Shown in pieces: positions 22,376 through 34,074 of a stretch of DNA of 64,000 nucleotides. The DNA lies in contig OX457074.1 in NCBI GenBank assembly GCA_949752795.1, forward strand, positions 5,345,527-5,409,526. The letters run 5' to 3'. The position numbers were made by a program, and so were the translations under genes. The notes beneath the pieces are model-generated. The model did not search any database. It saw only the letters and a list, made by a program, of their open reading frames with translations, and had not been told where the DNA came from. Positions within the stretch are counted from its first letter, which is position 1, and the number at the start of each line of letters is the position of its first letter. The stretch is from Hyperoodon ampullatus (lineage: Eukaryota; Chordata; Mammalia; Artiodactyla; Ziphiidae).

Positions 22376-23584
22376 ACAGAAGGACATCTCTCTGGCCTAA
22401 ACTCAGCTTAGTAGCCACACCCCCACCCCAGTGCTGACTCACCTGCAATGTGTGGAACAGGGAACAAGGTGCCTGGGAGGCCAGGCCACTTCCTTTTCCC
22501 TGGAAAAAGCTATCAGGAGAGGACAGGCCAAGTCCCAGGATATGGGGCCCTTGCCCTGCCCAAGCCTGGTCCTGCCCGTCCGCCCTCCAGCTTCTCCAGG
22601 GATTGAGAGAATTCAAAGTCCCAACAATATCTCCCCATGTTGGGGCCTGAAATCCCTCGTGAGCTGGAAGGGAGGAGTTCCACTGGGGAAGGGCGCTCTG
22701 CATAAAACCCCTCTTTTCTGCCTTACTGCCTTAGCTGAGGCTGCAGAGACCATCTGCTATCACCCCTCTGTTCGCTTCTGTCTCTTTCCCCTGGGCTTCA
22801 AGGAAGAAGATGCTTTGACCAAGCGGGAGGGGTAGGTGGTAAGGGCAGGATAGTCCGCTTGTTCCCTGAAATCTCTTGGGGGCTGGTGATGAGCCTCAGC
22901 CAGGTGACCGGAGCAGAAGAACCCAGGATCCAGCGGCCTCAAGTCCTCTGGAGCTGAACTCTCTAGACCCTGGGAAGCAGGGGGGGACAAAGTGACCTCG
23001 AGGAGTGGCCAGGCTTCAGTCCAGCGCTTTATCTGACCTCTTGGCTGCCCTTTGCCATCTGACCTCAAATAATATTCCCCAGTCTGCAGGAGTTAGGCCA
23101 GGCCCAGCAGCCCTTTGCTCTCCCTGGCCACTCCTCATTCTAGCCAACCACCCAGCCCAGAGCATCTCTCCCACCCAGCTCAGGACAATACCCAGCCCCC
23201 TTATCCTGACAGTGCCCCTCAGCACCCAGGCACCCGGGGTCATGGATCTGGAAGCCGTTCTAGGCAGTGTTGTTCTCTCTGACCCCACCTGTTCTCTGGG
23301 TCCCTAATGAAGGAGGACAACTCAGGCTATGGGCCAAGTCCGAGTGTCCTCATCCAAAGCAACATCTGTTCCCTCCAAGAAGATAACCCTGTGGGGAGGG
23401 GGGTGAGACAGGCACAGGGTAGGAACCCCCATCCTTCCTGGGCCCTCACTGCAGATTCCACTGCAGGCACGGACTGAGGGTGAGGGCCCCGACAGCCGCA
23501 GGGTCCTGCACTCACATGTGCCCTGCACAGGCCCTCATGTCTCTGAGCCTCTGAATATGAGGGCCCCTCCTTGACTCACCTGGG
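22376..23584. other. Intergenic; nothing recognised
   Basis: GC-moderate, no repeats or gene. Overlapping frames on both strands lack any domain. Confidence 0.45.
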
Positions 23585-23785
23585 CTGCTGCTGCCGCCAA
23601 GCCAGCCTTCTTTTATTCATGCGTTGTTTTATTGCTGGCAAGTGCTGCTGCTTGCTGCTGTTGGAGGCGTTCCTGCCAAATCCATCCCAACATCTTGGCC
23701 TGGCATCAGGGCAGCATGCTAATGTGGAAATTTAAAGAGCCGCTCGGCTTTAAATCAGAATTTTAAATGTGCAGCAGTGATCCAG
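23585..23785. promoter_or_regulatory. Candidate conserved non-coding element with imperfect palindrome
   Basis: CTTCTTTTATTCATGCG, CAGCATGCTAATGTGG and an inverted repeat at 23,731-23,754 (TTTAAAGAGCC / GGCTTTAAA, one-base bulge) lie together in non-repeat sequence with GCTGCT runs. Enhancer status is inferred. Confidence 0.35.
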
Positions 23786-24689
23786 AGGGACCCGGGCAAA
23801 ATCGAACAGTATCTGATCCACCCTTCCCACCCCCACTCCCATAGCATCACCCCACTTCCTTCCTCCTCTCCCCTTGACTTGGACACTAGATGCGGGAGTG
23901 GCATGGGGCACACTAGGGGAAGAAGGAATCGGTGCAGGATGGAGTCATCCAGGCCAGTAAGCAACTAGAACCCCCCCACTCAGGACCAGGGACGGATCCA
24001 CTGCTTGCTGTCATGGGCAAATGGAGCCAGGGAACCTCTACACAAGGGAGCAGGGATGGTGAAACTGACATTCCTACCCCACTTCCCATTTTACCAGAAA
24101 ACAAGAAAAGAAGTCCCAGAGCGGAGAAAAGGTAGAATTCCATGAAGACACTCACATGCCACATATACTTGTGCACACTGGGATATGTACACACAGCTGT
24201 GCACGCAGGTCAGAATGCTTCCTGAGTCCCCCTGTAGCATGTATACACGCACCTTGTACATCACTCATACATGGAGAAGAATTATTCACATGTGCAGGTC
24301 AGTCATCCTTCTCATATCCAGGCCACTGTCCTAACCAGAGCAAGTTGGTTTCTGCAAGGTGCTAGCCAGAGCTGTGCCTCAGGTTCTTCCAGGAATCCTA
24401 ATGCACCAACATTCCCCAGCTCCTGGCAGCTACCTTGAGTCAGCCGTACTTGTGACAGAGCCCCAGATCAACTCTGCCAGGATGGGGTAGGGGGCACCTG
24501 AGCTCATCCTGTGTACCTGTTGTGGCTACAGTGTGGTGACTTCTCTGGTGACCATCGGGTGACAGGCTCAGACATCTCATCTGAGAGAGGTTCTGGGCAT
24601 AGCCTTGGTTTCGGAGAGAAGAGGGGGCTAATGGCAGGTGAGAGAAGCAGAGCCTGTGCCTCTCTGTGACCCGCCTTCCTCCTTACCTG
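23786..24689. other. Intergenic; nothing recognised
   Basis: It includes a stretch rich in ACACA words near 24,150-24,270 but no clear repeat family. Confidence 0.45.
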
Positions 24690-24790
24690 TCTCCCCTCAT
24701 TATCAGAAAAACTTTATTGAGTGCCTACCCTCGGGGAGACACTGTGCTTAGTTTAGCACAGTGCCTCATAATTTTCTGGACTGGGTTGAT
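24690..24790 (-). repeat. MIR/L2-like fragment, antisense
   Basis: 'actttattgagtgcctaccc' and 'acactgtgcttagtttagca' are typical of reversed old SINE/LINE ends. Confidence 0.5.
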
Positions 24791-25404
24791 GACAGCCCCA
24801 GAATCTGAATGTGCTCTCCCCATTGGAGGATCCATAATGACTCGCATGGTAACCTCAACCTTATCCATGGTAGGCTGCTAGGCCAAGGGATGCTCCCTGA
24901 CCTTCCCCAGGATTCCCCCTCCCTCAAAGAGGGAGCCAGCTCTTCTGTGGGCTGGTGTGGCTGCCAGCCAAGAGGCTTGGGGCAGGCCTGGGGCATGCAG
25001 CTGGCACCTGCCCCCCAGATCCCCAAGGAGCACCCTCCTCCCCCACTCCATAGCCCCATTTAGATGGCCCCTGGGCTACAGGAAGACAGAGCTCACCGCT
25101 CCCCATTCTCAGAGAAAACCTCGAGCTGGAAAGCCCATCAACTCCCTTTCCAATACAACGTGCTCCAAGTACCTCCATCCAGATTAGACATACTAAAGCC
25201 ACACCAGGTACTTTTTCCAGACAGGACCAAACACTTAATACAGTAGGGGTTGGGCTGGGGCTAGGTAAGGGGCCTTGAGGGGTGAGGCCTGGGCTGGAAT
25301 TATGGGAGAAGTTGCTGAGGTCAAGAGATGGTTGAGGAAGAAGAACTCAATGGGAGTGAGATAGGACAGGGGGACATGAAGGGAAGGGGCTGAGTGAGTC
25401 TGCC
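24791..25404. other. Intergenic; nothing recognised
   Basis: No gene or clear repeat. Confidence 0.45.
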
Positions 25405-25450
25405 TCCCTCATCTAATTAACAACATGCAAATAATATACAAATAACCCCC
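25405..25450. promoter_or_regulatory. Octamer plus homeodomain site
   Basis: CTAATTAAC lies directly upstream of a perfect octamer ATGCAAAT at 25,425-25,432. A small AT-rich patch in GC-rich sequence. Confidence 0.25.
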
Positions 25451-25599
25451 TCTTTGTTTAGAGACCACAGGGCCTGTGCTTTTTGGAAGTGGGCTACCGA
25501 GGGACCACCAGGCAGTGTCTCTGAGACCCTCAGATATGGGACACCCAGGCTCAAGAGAGGCCAGAGTGTGGCCATCTGGTTCTAGCTTATTCCCTGGAT

Positions 25600-25700
25600 G
25601 GACTCTCTCTATGGGCCTCAATTTTCCTATGTGTGAAATGGCAGGACTGGACAGGATGGTCTCTAAGGCTTCTGTGCATAACTGACAGTCTGGGATTCTC
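25600..25700 (+). repeat. MIR3-like fragment, sense
   Basis: 'gggcctcaattttcctatgt' then 'gtgaaatggcagga' and 'ggatggtctctaaggcttct'. Confidence 0.55.
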
Positions 25701-25789
25701 TGATCTGGGACGTAGTGCCAGCCCAGGGCAGACAGCTTGATTCCATTCAGGGGTGGAAGCTACTCGGCTCTCTTGCCCCTGCCTCCCAC

Positions 25790-26100
25790 CTCAGCAGTTC
25801 TCTCATGCCACCCCCCACATCCCCATGCACCTGCCATTCCAAATGTGGGTAGTTTCCCGAAGGCAGTGTTTTCTCTTACTCCGTGCCTTTACTCACACTG
25901 TGTCTTCTGTTTGCAATGCTCTTCCTGCTTTAGCCCCTCACCTGGCTAACTTCTTCTCCAACTACAACAGCCTTACCTACCTTACCCTTCCACCCTCTGG
26001 GCATCCCTATGCACTGTTTACTTCTCTCATTTCCCACTAGACTGTGAACTCCTAGAGGGCAGGTACTGGGTTTTGTTCAAGATGGAATTTCCAATGTAAA
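25790..26100 (+). repeat. L2 LINE fragment, sense
   Basis: 'tttgcaatgctcttcctgct' then 'actgtgaactcctagagggc', the standard L2 3' landmarks. Confidence 0.78.
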
Positions 26101-26134
26101 TGTATTGGTTTCCCCAATACATTGCTGTATTGTA

Positions 26135-26590
26135 TTGCTGTATTGTAGTACAAGTTGCTGTAACAAATTCCCCCAACCTTGGTGACTTCTAACAGAAATT
26201 TATTGTCTCACATTTCTGGAGGCCAGTAGTTCATCAGTTTCACTGGGCCCAAATCAAAGTGTCAGCAGGACTGTGCTCCCTCTAGAGGCCCTAAAGGAGA
26301 ATCTGTTCTTTCAGCTTCTAGTGGCTGCTGGGCATTCTTTGGTTGTGGGCACATCACTCCAATTTCTGCCTCTGTCTTCACGTCGCCTTCTCCTCTTCTG
26401 TGTGTGTATAATCTCCCCTGCCTCTCTCTTATAATGACACTTGTGGCATTTAGAGCCCACCCAGATGATCCAGCATATTCTATCTCAAGATTCTTAACTT
26501 AATCACATCTGCAAAGGCCCTTTTTCCAGATAAGGTAACATTCACAGGTTCCAGGGATCAGAATGTGGACATATCTTTAGACTACCAAAA
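26135..26590 (-). mobile_element. ERVL-MaLR LTR (MLT1-like), antisense
   Basis: 'ttgctgtaacaaattccccc' and 'gaaatttattgtctcacatt' open the reversed LTR. 'gcatttagagcccacccaga', 'aatcacatctgcaaaggccc' and 'ttcacaggttccagggatca' follow in the order of reversed MLT1 LTRs. No internal retroviral sequence is attached, so it is a solo LTR fragment. Confidence 0.75.
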
Positions 26591-26599
26591 TAAGCAAAG

Positions 26600-26830
26600 A
26601 CATCTTTAAATTTACCTTTTGATAAGCATTTGCCATGTGCCAAACACCATACATACATTTTTCTCATTGCATTTAAGTCTCACAATAAAGATATTATGAA
26701 AGGTAGATATTAATGCCTCTACTCTACAGATAAAAAACTGAATCAGGCTCAGGGAGATTGAGTCACCTGCCCAAACTCACATAGCTGATGAGTGTCAGAG
26801 CAGGATTTAAAACCAGATGAGCTTGGTTCC
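26600..26830 (-). repeat. MIR SINE, antisense
   Basis: 'catttgccatgtgccaaaca', 'ttgcatttaagtctcacaat', 'actgaatcaggctcaggga' and 'cacatagctgatgagtgtca' in MIR order, reversed. Confidence 0.85.
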
Positions 26831-27395
26831 AAAGCCAGCATGATTTTTGCCTCACCAGCAGCCTCAGAGCCTACCTCATGCCCTGGCACAAATTTCTTAC
26901 CTGAATAGATGTGCCGAAAGAGAAGGATAGGTGGACAAGAGACAGGAAGATGAGGCCCAACCTGCCTAATGATATTGACTCAGGTTTTCTTTTGCCAAAG
27001 ACCCCTTACCACTTCTTTAATCCTCCCCCATCACCCTTGACCCCCTTTTTCAGAAGACTGGAATCTCCCCCAGTTTGTAGCCCCCTGCCAACTACTGCTG
27101 CCCAGAGGGGTGGCACAGTGCCTGGACTTCAGGCAGGAGATATCAAATCACAGAACCAGAGGGAACTCTGGAGGTCACCGCTTCTAGCCCTCTGCCCACA
27201 TACAGGCCTGCGCATGAGGACAGGACAGACAGGGTCAGGGTAGTGGGCAGAGAAGGGGGAAGTAGCCATCTCTTATCTCAGCTACCCTTTCTCCCCACTT
27301 CTTACACGATTTGTGTTGGGAAGTCCTCACTCAAGCCTAACCTTCCAGACATCATGCTGTAATGAAAACTGGCCAGCGTAAGAAGTCACGTAAAT
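26831..27395. other. Intergenic; nothing recognised
   Basis: No gene or repeat that I can support. Confidence 0.45.
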
Positions 27396-27399
27396 CGGT

Positions 27400-27585
27400 C
27401 CTAGATTGTCCAAAACATAAAATGAGATTTTGGCTAAGTCCCTTCACCTCTCTGGGCCTCTAATTCTTCATCTTTAAAATGGGATCGATAATGATAATAA
27501 TACCATCTCACAGGGCTGGTGGGGGTATAATAACAGGAAAGCAGCAGCTAACCCATAGCCTGGAGCAAGGCAGGTGCTGTGAGAC
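27400..27585 (+). repeat. MIR SINE, sense
   Basis: 'cctctctgggcctctaattc' then 'ttcatctttaaaatgggatc' and 'cagggctggtgggggtataa'. Confidence 0.85.
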
Positions 27586-27849
27586 TATTTTGTAACAGCC
27601 CCTCAGCCCTCCAGCCGAAGCCCTTCATCCTGGGTAACACAGGGCTTTCTTTGCTCACCTCAACCAGTCTGGTCTGCCTTGCGCGCTAGACTGTGAACTC
27701 CTCTTGGCAGGACCTCGCTCAATTTTTAATCACTGCCCATTCCCCTCCCCAGTCTAGCCCTTGCTTGGGCGCGTAGGCTCAATCTACATTTGATAAACAA
27801 ACGAGTGAGGGTATGAGTCAGACCCCCAAATCCCGAGAGGCAAAGAGCC

Positions 27850-28022
27850 TGACTCCCACCACTAAGGGCACGCCCCTTTCCCCTGGGGTCCAGGAGGCGG
27901 CGGCGGCAAGGAAAGAGGCGCTGCAGCTTTAAGATTTCTCTTGGGCGTCCCGGTTGCCAAGGCGCGGTTGCCAGGGGCCTGCGCGGAGCTGCGTCCGGCC
28001 TCCGCGCACCGACTCCGGGCTT

Positions 28023-28098
<76 letters not shown>

Positions 28099-28430
28099 GG
28101 GTTCGGCTCCTCCGAACCGTCTGGCGGACTTGGCACCGGCCCCGGCTCTTCAGTGCCCCCGCGGTGCGTGGCAGGCTGCGGCTTCATTATCCTGATTGAT
28201 TCCTCCTGCTCCCCGACACCGTGGGGGCCCCGGCCAAGGAAGGGGGGGCCGAGGCCGCATCTGCGGGCCCCTTCCCCGGCCTTTGCCCCCAGTCGCTCCT
28301 CGGGCTGCCGGGTCCTCGGTGCCCTGCTGCGGCAGGCCAGGAAGAGCGGGTAGGGAGAGCCGGCCGGCCTTTGCCCCCGGTGGGCGGGGAGGGCCTCAAG
28401 GAGGAGCGGAGCTGAGTCCGGCTCTGAACT
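27850..28430. promoter_or_regulatory. Orphan CpG island, candidate promoter of an unannotated transcript
   Basis: Dense CpGs over about 580 bases, far from any recognised gene (about 25 kb from the NEUROD2 poly(A) site). It contains two direct RFX half-sites, GGTTGCCA, at 27,952-27,959 and 27,966-27,973 and a long (GCC)n tract. Open frames through the repeat translate as homopolymers (R, A or P) and are not evidence of coding. No exon can be assigned. Confidence 0.6.
28023..28093 (+). repeat. (GCC)n trinucleotide repeat, about 24 uninterrupted units
   Basis: 71 bases of uninterrupted CCG/GCC in the centre of the CpG island. The type is known to be length-unstable and prone to methylation when expanded. 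Confidence 0.97.
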
Positions 28431-28879
28431 CCGTCCCAAGGGCCCAAGATGCCCTCCCTGGGCCACGAACACCGCCGGCCTCGGGCCTGCCTTCAGCAAA
28501 AGTTTTGCCCCTTCCCCAGGAGGGTACGGATGGTTTGGGGTGGGGAGGGAGCACAGTGATGGACTGAGAAATTCGGTGGAACAAGCCTTGGCAAAATGGG
28601 AAATGTGACATCTTCAAGGAGAACTGATCACATGGGCCAAGACCGGGTGGCACATGTCTTATCAGATGCTTCCCTGGGTGCCTTAAGTACAGTTCTTAGG
28701 GGAAGTAGGGACAGGGTCTGCTCAAACAACACAGGACACGGCAAGGATCTGAGCTCAAAGGAAGGCCAGGGGCCTCTAGAGAACCTGTCCCCACATCTAG
28801 CACGGGTGGTCTGGCCATGAAATCCTGGCCCCCAGGAAGCCAAGTGCTGAGGGGAGGCCTCAGTGGAAAGAGCATCTGG
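28431..28879. other. Flank of the CpG island; nothing recognised
   Basis: CpG density falls away. No repeat or gene seen. Confidence 0.45.
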
Positions 28880-29065
28880 GGCCCGACCTGAGATTAGAGG
28901 CTCTTCTTAGGTCAGCTGCTTGGTTTGTGACTTGGGCAAGTGACTTTACCTTTCTTAGCCTTGGTTTATTCATCTGTCAAATGGGGTTAAGACTCCCCTG
29001 ACAGTTGTCAATAGCTGAATGGGATAATATGTTGATGGCAGGACCCTGCCTAAATTCTGGCAAGA
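28880..29065 (+). repeat. MIR SINE, sense
   Basis: 'gtgacttgggcaagtgactt', 'ggtttattcatctgtcaaat' and 'gggataatatgttgatggca'. Confidence 0.85.
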
Positions 29066-29276
29066 AAGAGAAAAGGAGATGGGCTGGCTTCCATCCCTGC
29101 TGCTGTGTTGGGTGGATCCCTGCTCTCTCCTTGAAGGAGGTAAGTCTCCACATGCTTACATCCCTTTTTAATTGGAAGAAGACCTGGAACCTTCCAGCCA
29201 GAGCTGCTTCCTTGTCAGGGAAAAGGGACAAAACTTCTCTCCACCTCATTGGCGTGGCATGGACTTAACTTCCACC

Positions 29277-29345
29277 CTCCTTCCTTCCTTCCTCCCTCCC
29301 TCCCTCCCTTCCTCCCTTCCTTTTTCTTTTTCTTTTCTTTTTTAC
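29277..29345 (+). repeat. (TTCC)n/(CTTT)n pyrimidine repeat
   Basis: CCTTCCTTCC then CCTCCCTCCC then CTTTTTC units on the plus strand. Confidence 0.93.
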
Positions 29346-30980
29346 ATTTGCCCGTTTATTATAAAGATTGCAGAAGAACAGCAGACAGCACATGAAGAGG
29401 TACACAGGGCAAGGTCCAGAAGGGTCCCCATGGAACGGGGGTGCACCACCTTCCCAGCACATGGATACATTCACCAGCCCAGAAGCTTATCAAATCTTGT
29501 TGTTCAAGAGTTCTCATAGAGCTTAATCTGGCATAGACTTAAGTTCTAAATTCACATCAGGTTCTCCATGCCTCTCTGGGTGGGGCCTGTCTTCCTACAA
29601 GCCATGACAGTCTCCCTCTAGCGCCTGGGCCCTGTCCTTTCCAAGGGCCAAACCTGGACTATTTCTTATATACGCTTAGGCTTTTTGGCTAACTCCAACC
29701 TTTAGCTTTCCTCAGCCCTGGGAAAGAGAAAGCTGGTGAAGGATTTGAGGCCAGTTTTTCCGGTGGCAGTGGGGTTTGCGAACCTGATCTGGGCCACTCT
29801 GGCAACTCAGTATCTGTCTCTGGGCGTGTTTCCTCATGGGTGAGTTTATTCATTTATTCTTCCAGTCTGTATTTCCTGGGTGACCACACTGGTGCACCCA
29901 GCAGGTGGGAGTTTGGGAATAACACAGAGTGGGTGGGAAGCACTTTACTCTGAAGCCACGGATCTGGGGGCAAAACAGACAGACACACATGTCAGCCTCT
30001 CTAATACAAGGGTATTTACTTCAGGAGGATCCCCCAGATTATAGAACATTCCACAGTGTCATGACACTTCCCCCTTCCTGAACACAGCAGACTCTTGCCC
30101 TGGACTCTTGAGCCAGAAGCTAATTGCTTTCCTATGGGAAAAGGCAGACCCTAAAATTTGAGCCTGGAGCTTTGGTTTATTCTGTTTTGTTGGAATTATC
30201 TGTTTCTATAACAATCATGCATTACTTTCATATTCAGGGTAAGAACACAATAAAAACATTCCCAGTTTGGGAAAAAAGATGTCAGGGAGGGAGGATTTTT
30301 CCCCCCTCTGGTCACCAGACGTATCTAGGCATGCCAGGCTGCTCAGGGCCCTCGATCAGTGTGGCCCTGTGAGCAGCTGCCTGAGTCCACCTACTGACCC
30401 TGCTGCCCACCTGCCCCTGGCTGGCCCGCTCCATCCTCAGCGTTCATAGGCCTGGGCTCCACTTCCTATTAATACAAACCACGTGGGACCCTTGCTGTGG
30501 TGTCTCTAGGCAGAAGAGGGAGCCACAGCCGCCTAGTGGCTACCAGGGAGACTGGCAGGAAGGAGCATCTCCACTAGGCGTCTCCTGGGAAACAGCAAGC
30601 TCCCCAGAGCAGGGACACTCGGAAGTAAAATCCTGCCTCTGTGTGTTTGTATGTGTGTTGGGGTGGGAGGTGGAGTTAAGAAACCCCCACCCATCCCCCT
30701 CTGCTCTTCACTCTTCAGGGAAAGCATCTCTCAGCATCTCTCCTCACTCCCTCCCAAAACTCCAGCCCCCTCCCCAGAAACAGTGTGGGTTCTGCTGGAC
30801 AAGTGACCCAGAAAACATCCCTTCAGACTCATGATGCGGGTGGGGAAGATCAGGGGACTGAGAGCCAGAGGCCCATGTCCTCGGCTGCCTGCCTCACCCT
30901 GTGGCCCCGGTCAGTTGCACCCCTTTTGCACCCAGGAGTCCTGGGTTCCTCCTCTGTAAAATGAGGGCGCTAGGTGAGAC
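29346..30980. other. Intergenic; nothing recognised
   Basis: No gene or young repeat. A weak L2-like stretch may lie near 29,850-29,960. Confidence 0.45.
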
Positions 30981-30995
30981 TTCCCCGTCATTCTT

Positions 30996-31214
30996 TTTTT
31001 TTTTTTTTTTTTTTTTTTTTTGCGGTACGCGGGCCTCTCACTGTTGTGGCCTCTCCCGTTGCGGAGCACAGGCTCCGGACGCGCAGGCTCAGCGGCCATG
31101 GCTCACGGGCCCAGCCGCTCCGCGGCACGTGGGATCTTCCCGAACCGGGGCATGAACCCGTGTCCCCTGCATCGGCAGGCGGACTCTCAACCACTGCGCC
31201 ACCAGGGAAGCCCC
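30996..31214 (-). mobile_element. CHR-2-like SINE, antisense
   Basis: T-tail, then GCGGTACGCGGGCCTCTCAC to GCCACCAGGGAAGCC. A perfect 15-base target-site duplication, TTCCCCGTCATTCTT, lies at 30,981-30,995 and 31,215-31,229. Confidence 0.97.
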
Positions 31215-31229
31215 TTCCCCGTCATTCTT

Positions 31230-32234
31230 AGCCCCCGCACTGGAGCTCCTCCACAAGGCCCGAGAATGCAGTGAGGGCATTCTAGGCCATTCCTTCCTGC
31301 CTTTGGAGCAGGTACCTGATAGGAGCTAATGATTCCTTGTGTGACCTTGACTGGTCACTTAAACCAGCCTGGGCCCTTCATCGGCACGTTTATTTATTCT
31401 AGTATTTGTGGGTGCTTAACAAGAGTAGCCTACACTGAGACGGTCCAGCAATGGCCCAGATTTTCATGAAAAGGCATCTCAGCCCCCCATGCCGTCCTGC
31501 ACCAGAGACCAGCTGCGTGCTCTATTCCTTCCATGATTACCCCCTTGACACGGAGCCGGAGGGCGCTGGAACCTTCTCCTCCCTTAGTGCCCGAAGCCAG
31601 CCAAGGGGAGAAGCCATGGTACCCCCTGGGGAATAGAGGTGGTGGCAATGTCCCTGCCCCCTTCCCCTCTCTCACACCCACCTGGTTCCCTTTGCCGTCC
31701 CATGCTCTTGAGGGACCAAGCCCCCCTCCCAGCCCAATCTACCCCTCGCCAATAAAAGATGGGATGCCCGGATTGAGGACAGGAGCCCTTTGGGATCCAC
31801 AGGCAGAGGTCAGAGATGCTTCAGTAGAAGCAAGCGGCTCTCTCCCAGCTGGATTGCCCCTCCTCCTGGCCTCACTTCCTAGAGACCCCCTTCCTCAAGA
31901 GACCTTACCTTCCGGGCGGGGAGGGGAGTGCCGAGAGGGAACTCCATGCGGGAGGTAACGCCCACAGCTCGTGAAAGAGACAGAGGAGCTCCAGGAAGGA
32001 AGAGGGCCGGGGGCGCTGCAGAGACCCAGGGGCCCAGGCCTCCTTGGGGTGTCCTCTTAGGAGGAGATACTGACTGGCCCTCCTGGCCTGACCTGACCCT
32101 GTGGCTTCTCAGCCCTGTGTCTGCCCTGAGGGAGGGGCCGGGGAGTTGGAGGAGGGAGAGAAGAATGGGGTTGTGGGCAGGGGAGCGAGGGCGGGAAGCA
32201 GAAGTGGGGACGGAGGGCGTTGGTCTGGATTCTG
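31230..32234. other. Intergenic; nothing firm
   Basis: A short MIR-like remnant ('tgtgtgaccttgactggtca') near 31,335. The remainder is unremarkable. Confidence 0.45.
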
Positions 32235-32440
32235 ACCGTCGCCTTTATCGGGCACCAACTGTGTGCCAGGCGATGGGCTCTGTCCCTGTTTTACCTGGAT
32301 CGTCTCATCCAGTTCTCACCCTCACAGACAGCTCTGTGCCACAGGAGGAAACTGAGACTCAGAGGTGTTATGTAACTTGCCCAAGGTCACACAGCTCATC
32401 AGCAGTGAAGCCAAGATCCTAGCCCAGGTCTGTCAGCCTC
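32235..32440 (-). repeat. MIR SINE, antisense
   Basis: 'caactgtgtgccaggcgatg', 'aggaaactgagactcagagg' and 'taacttgcccaaggtcacac' in order. Confidence 0.87.
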
Positions 32441-32879
32441 CAGTGGGCTCTCCCTGTTGCCAGAAAGTCCTCCTCCTGGAAAAGCAGGTCTGGGGTTGGG
32501 GTTTTCAGGCAGAGCTCATCAGGATCCCCAGAGGCAAATCTATTGTCATCTGCCCTCCTCCTCCTCACCCATCTGCCAGGCAAGTCGCAGGTGAGCCCCC
32601 TGCCACGGCCCCTGCCCCAGCCCCAGGTGCTAGCTCGGCTTTGACTGGCTCCCTGCCTCTCCCTGGCGCCCCCAAGGTGGCTCTGAGGTCACCCCACACC
32701 CCAATGCCTTCCATTCTGCGCTTCCAGATCTCAGGATGCATAGGAAAAAGGAGGCAGAGAGAGGAGGTCACGTGAAGGTTGGAAGCTGGGGCGCTGGTTT
32801 TGGGCAAAAGATTGGGGGCCTGCTTATCTCCTTTGATTCAAATGAACCCTTTCCCTAACTCCCACCCCTCACCCCCAGA
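32441..32879. other. Intergenic; nothing recognised
   Basis: No gene or repeat. Confidence 0.45.
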
Positions 32880-33135
32880 GACAGCCAGAGCTTTGCTTAG
32901 TTAATGAAATACCAAAGAAGGAGTCAGGGGGTGGGAGCGGCTGGAGAACACTGGAAAGCAAGGGAGAGAGGAAAAGTTGGGCCTCTTCCAAAGAGTTAAT
33001 GTTCCACAGTATGATCGATTAGGTGTCAGATGTAATTTCAAACCAATACAAGATGAATGGCATAATTTTCCCTCTCTCATTTTAGACAGAATTAAGAATC
33101 CATTAGCTAACACAAATTTTTGGCAAGTTTAATAG
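32880..33135. promoter_or_regulatory. Candidate conserved non-coding element (AT-rich, homeodomain sites)
   Basis: TTAGTTAATGAAATAC, AGAGTTAATGTTCC, GATCGATTAGG, AGACAGAATTAAG and CCATTAGCTAAC lie in 250 non-repeat bases between GC-rich flanks. This suggests an enhancer; not tested. Confidence 0.35.
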
Positions 33136-33599
33136 GAGCTCAAATCTACATTCGGAGGAAAAGCTCCCCAAAGCCTGTTTCAAGCTTTTATTCCTCAGGC
33201 TTCTGGCCTCCCACGTCCTCGCAGCCCTCACAGACCCGCTGCTGTCTGTCCCCACTAGCCATCCTCTCTCCTCCCTTCCCCTGGTCCCCCTATGCGCCCT
33301 CCCCAGCCCAGCCCAAGATTAACTGGCCTGACCCCTCTCACAAAGGCTGGGCCTGCCCACCATTGTCTTCCAGTGGCAATGGGTGGCGGGGGAAGGAGCG
33401 GAGGGGCTGGCAGTGGGCCCAGGAAAGGGGGGGAGGTTGTTGAATTGACCCCAGGCTCCAGACAAACCCTAAGGAGAGGGGTGAACTGGGGCTTTGGGGC
33501 CTTTTGGGTTTCAGCTACTCCTCAGTTTCACCCCTAGAAAAGTTCTTGTTTTTATCCTAGACAAAGCATTACCCAGTTCATAAGGGAGACTCCAACCTT
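33136..33599. other. Intergenic; nothing recognised
   Basis: C-rich on the plus strand near 33,200-33,310. No gene. Confidence 0.45.
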
Positions 33600-33720
33600 A
33601 TTCTTCCTCAAGATCTCTTACATTTACACAAGTTAATCCACACTGTCAACCTGAGACATGGGAAGAATAGCTATCATCCCATTTTATAGATGAGGAAATT
33701 GAGGCTCAGGAGTGGGAGGA
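33600..33720 (-). repeat. MIR fragment, antisense
   Basis: 'cattttatagatgaggaaat' then 'tgaggctcagga'. Confidence 0.7.
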
Positions 33721-33764
33721 GGAGGGGTTGATTGGAGTCATCTGGGTCCAAGAGTAGCCCTTGG

Positions 33765-33905
33765 CTCTGCTACTTGCTCGCGTACTCGGACCCCAAGGCA
33801 TTTACCTCTGGGCCTCAATTTCCTCATCTGTAAAATGGAAAGAACATTAGTACCCAGCTCATAGAATTACCCTAAGGGACAGACGAGAAAGCTCTTGATA
33901 AAGGA
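33765..33905 (+). repeat. MIR SINE, sense
   Basis: 'ctctgctacttgctcgcgta', 'cctctgggcctcaatttcct' and 'catctgtaaaatggaaagaa'. Confidence 0.83.
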
Positions 33906-34074
33906 GAGCCTTCGTGACTGTCCATCCAGGTGGAGGTGCCAAGTGTCTACTCTGCACCAGCCTATGATTCAGCTCCTGCCTTTAACCTCTGAGCTCACAG
34001 CCTAGTGAGGAAGACACACAGGTAGACCAAACCTTGCCCTGGAAGGCAAGAGAGGCTAGAATAATAATTATGGC

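Noticed and set aside
27726..28499. 257-codon minus-strand open frame through the 28 kb CpG island
   Set aside because: Its middle is a poly-arginine run created by the GCC repeat, the other frames give poly-A and poly-P, and no domain or splice structure supports coding.
30996..31214. Possible tRNA gene (SINE head)
   Set aside because: The tRNA-like part belongs to CHR SINEs. It lacks a folded intact tRNA and ends in a SINE body and A-tail.
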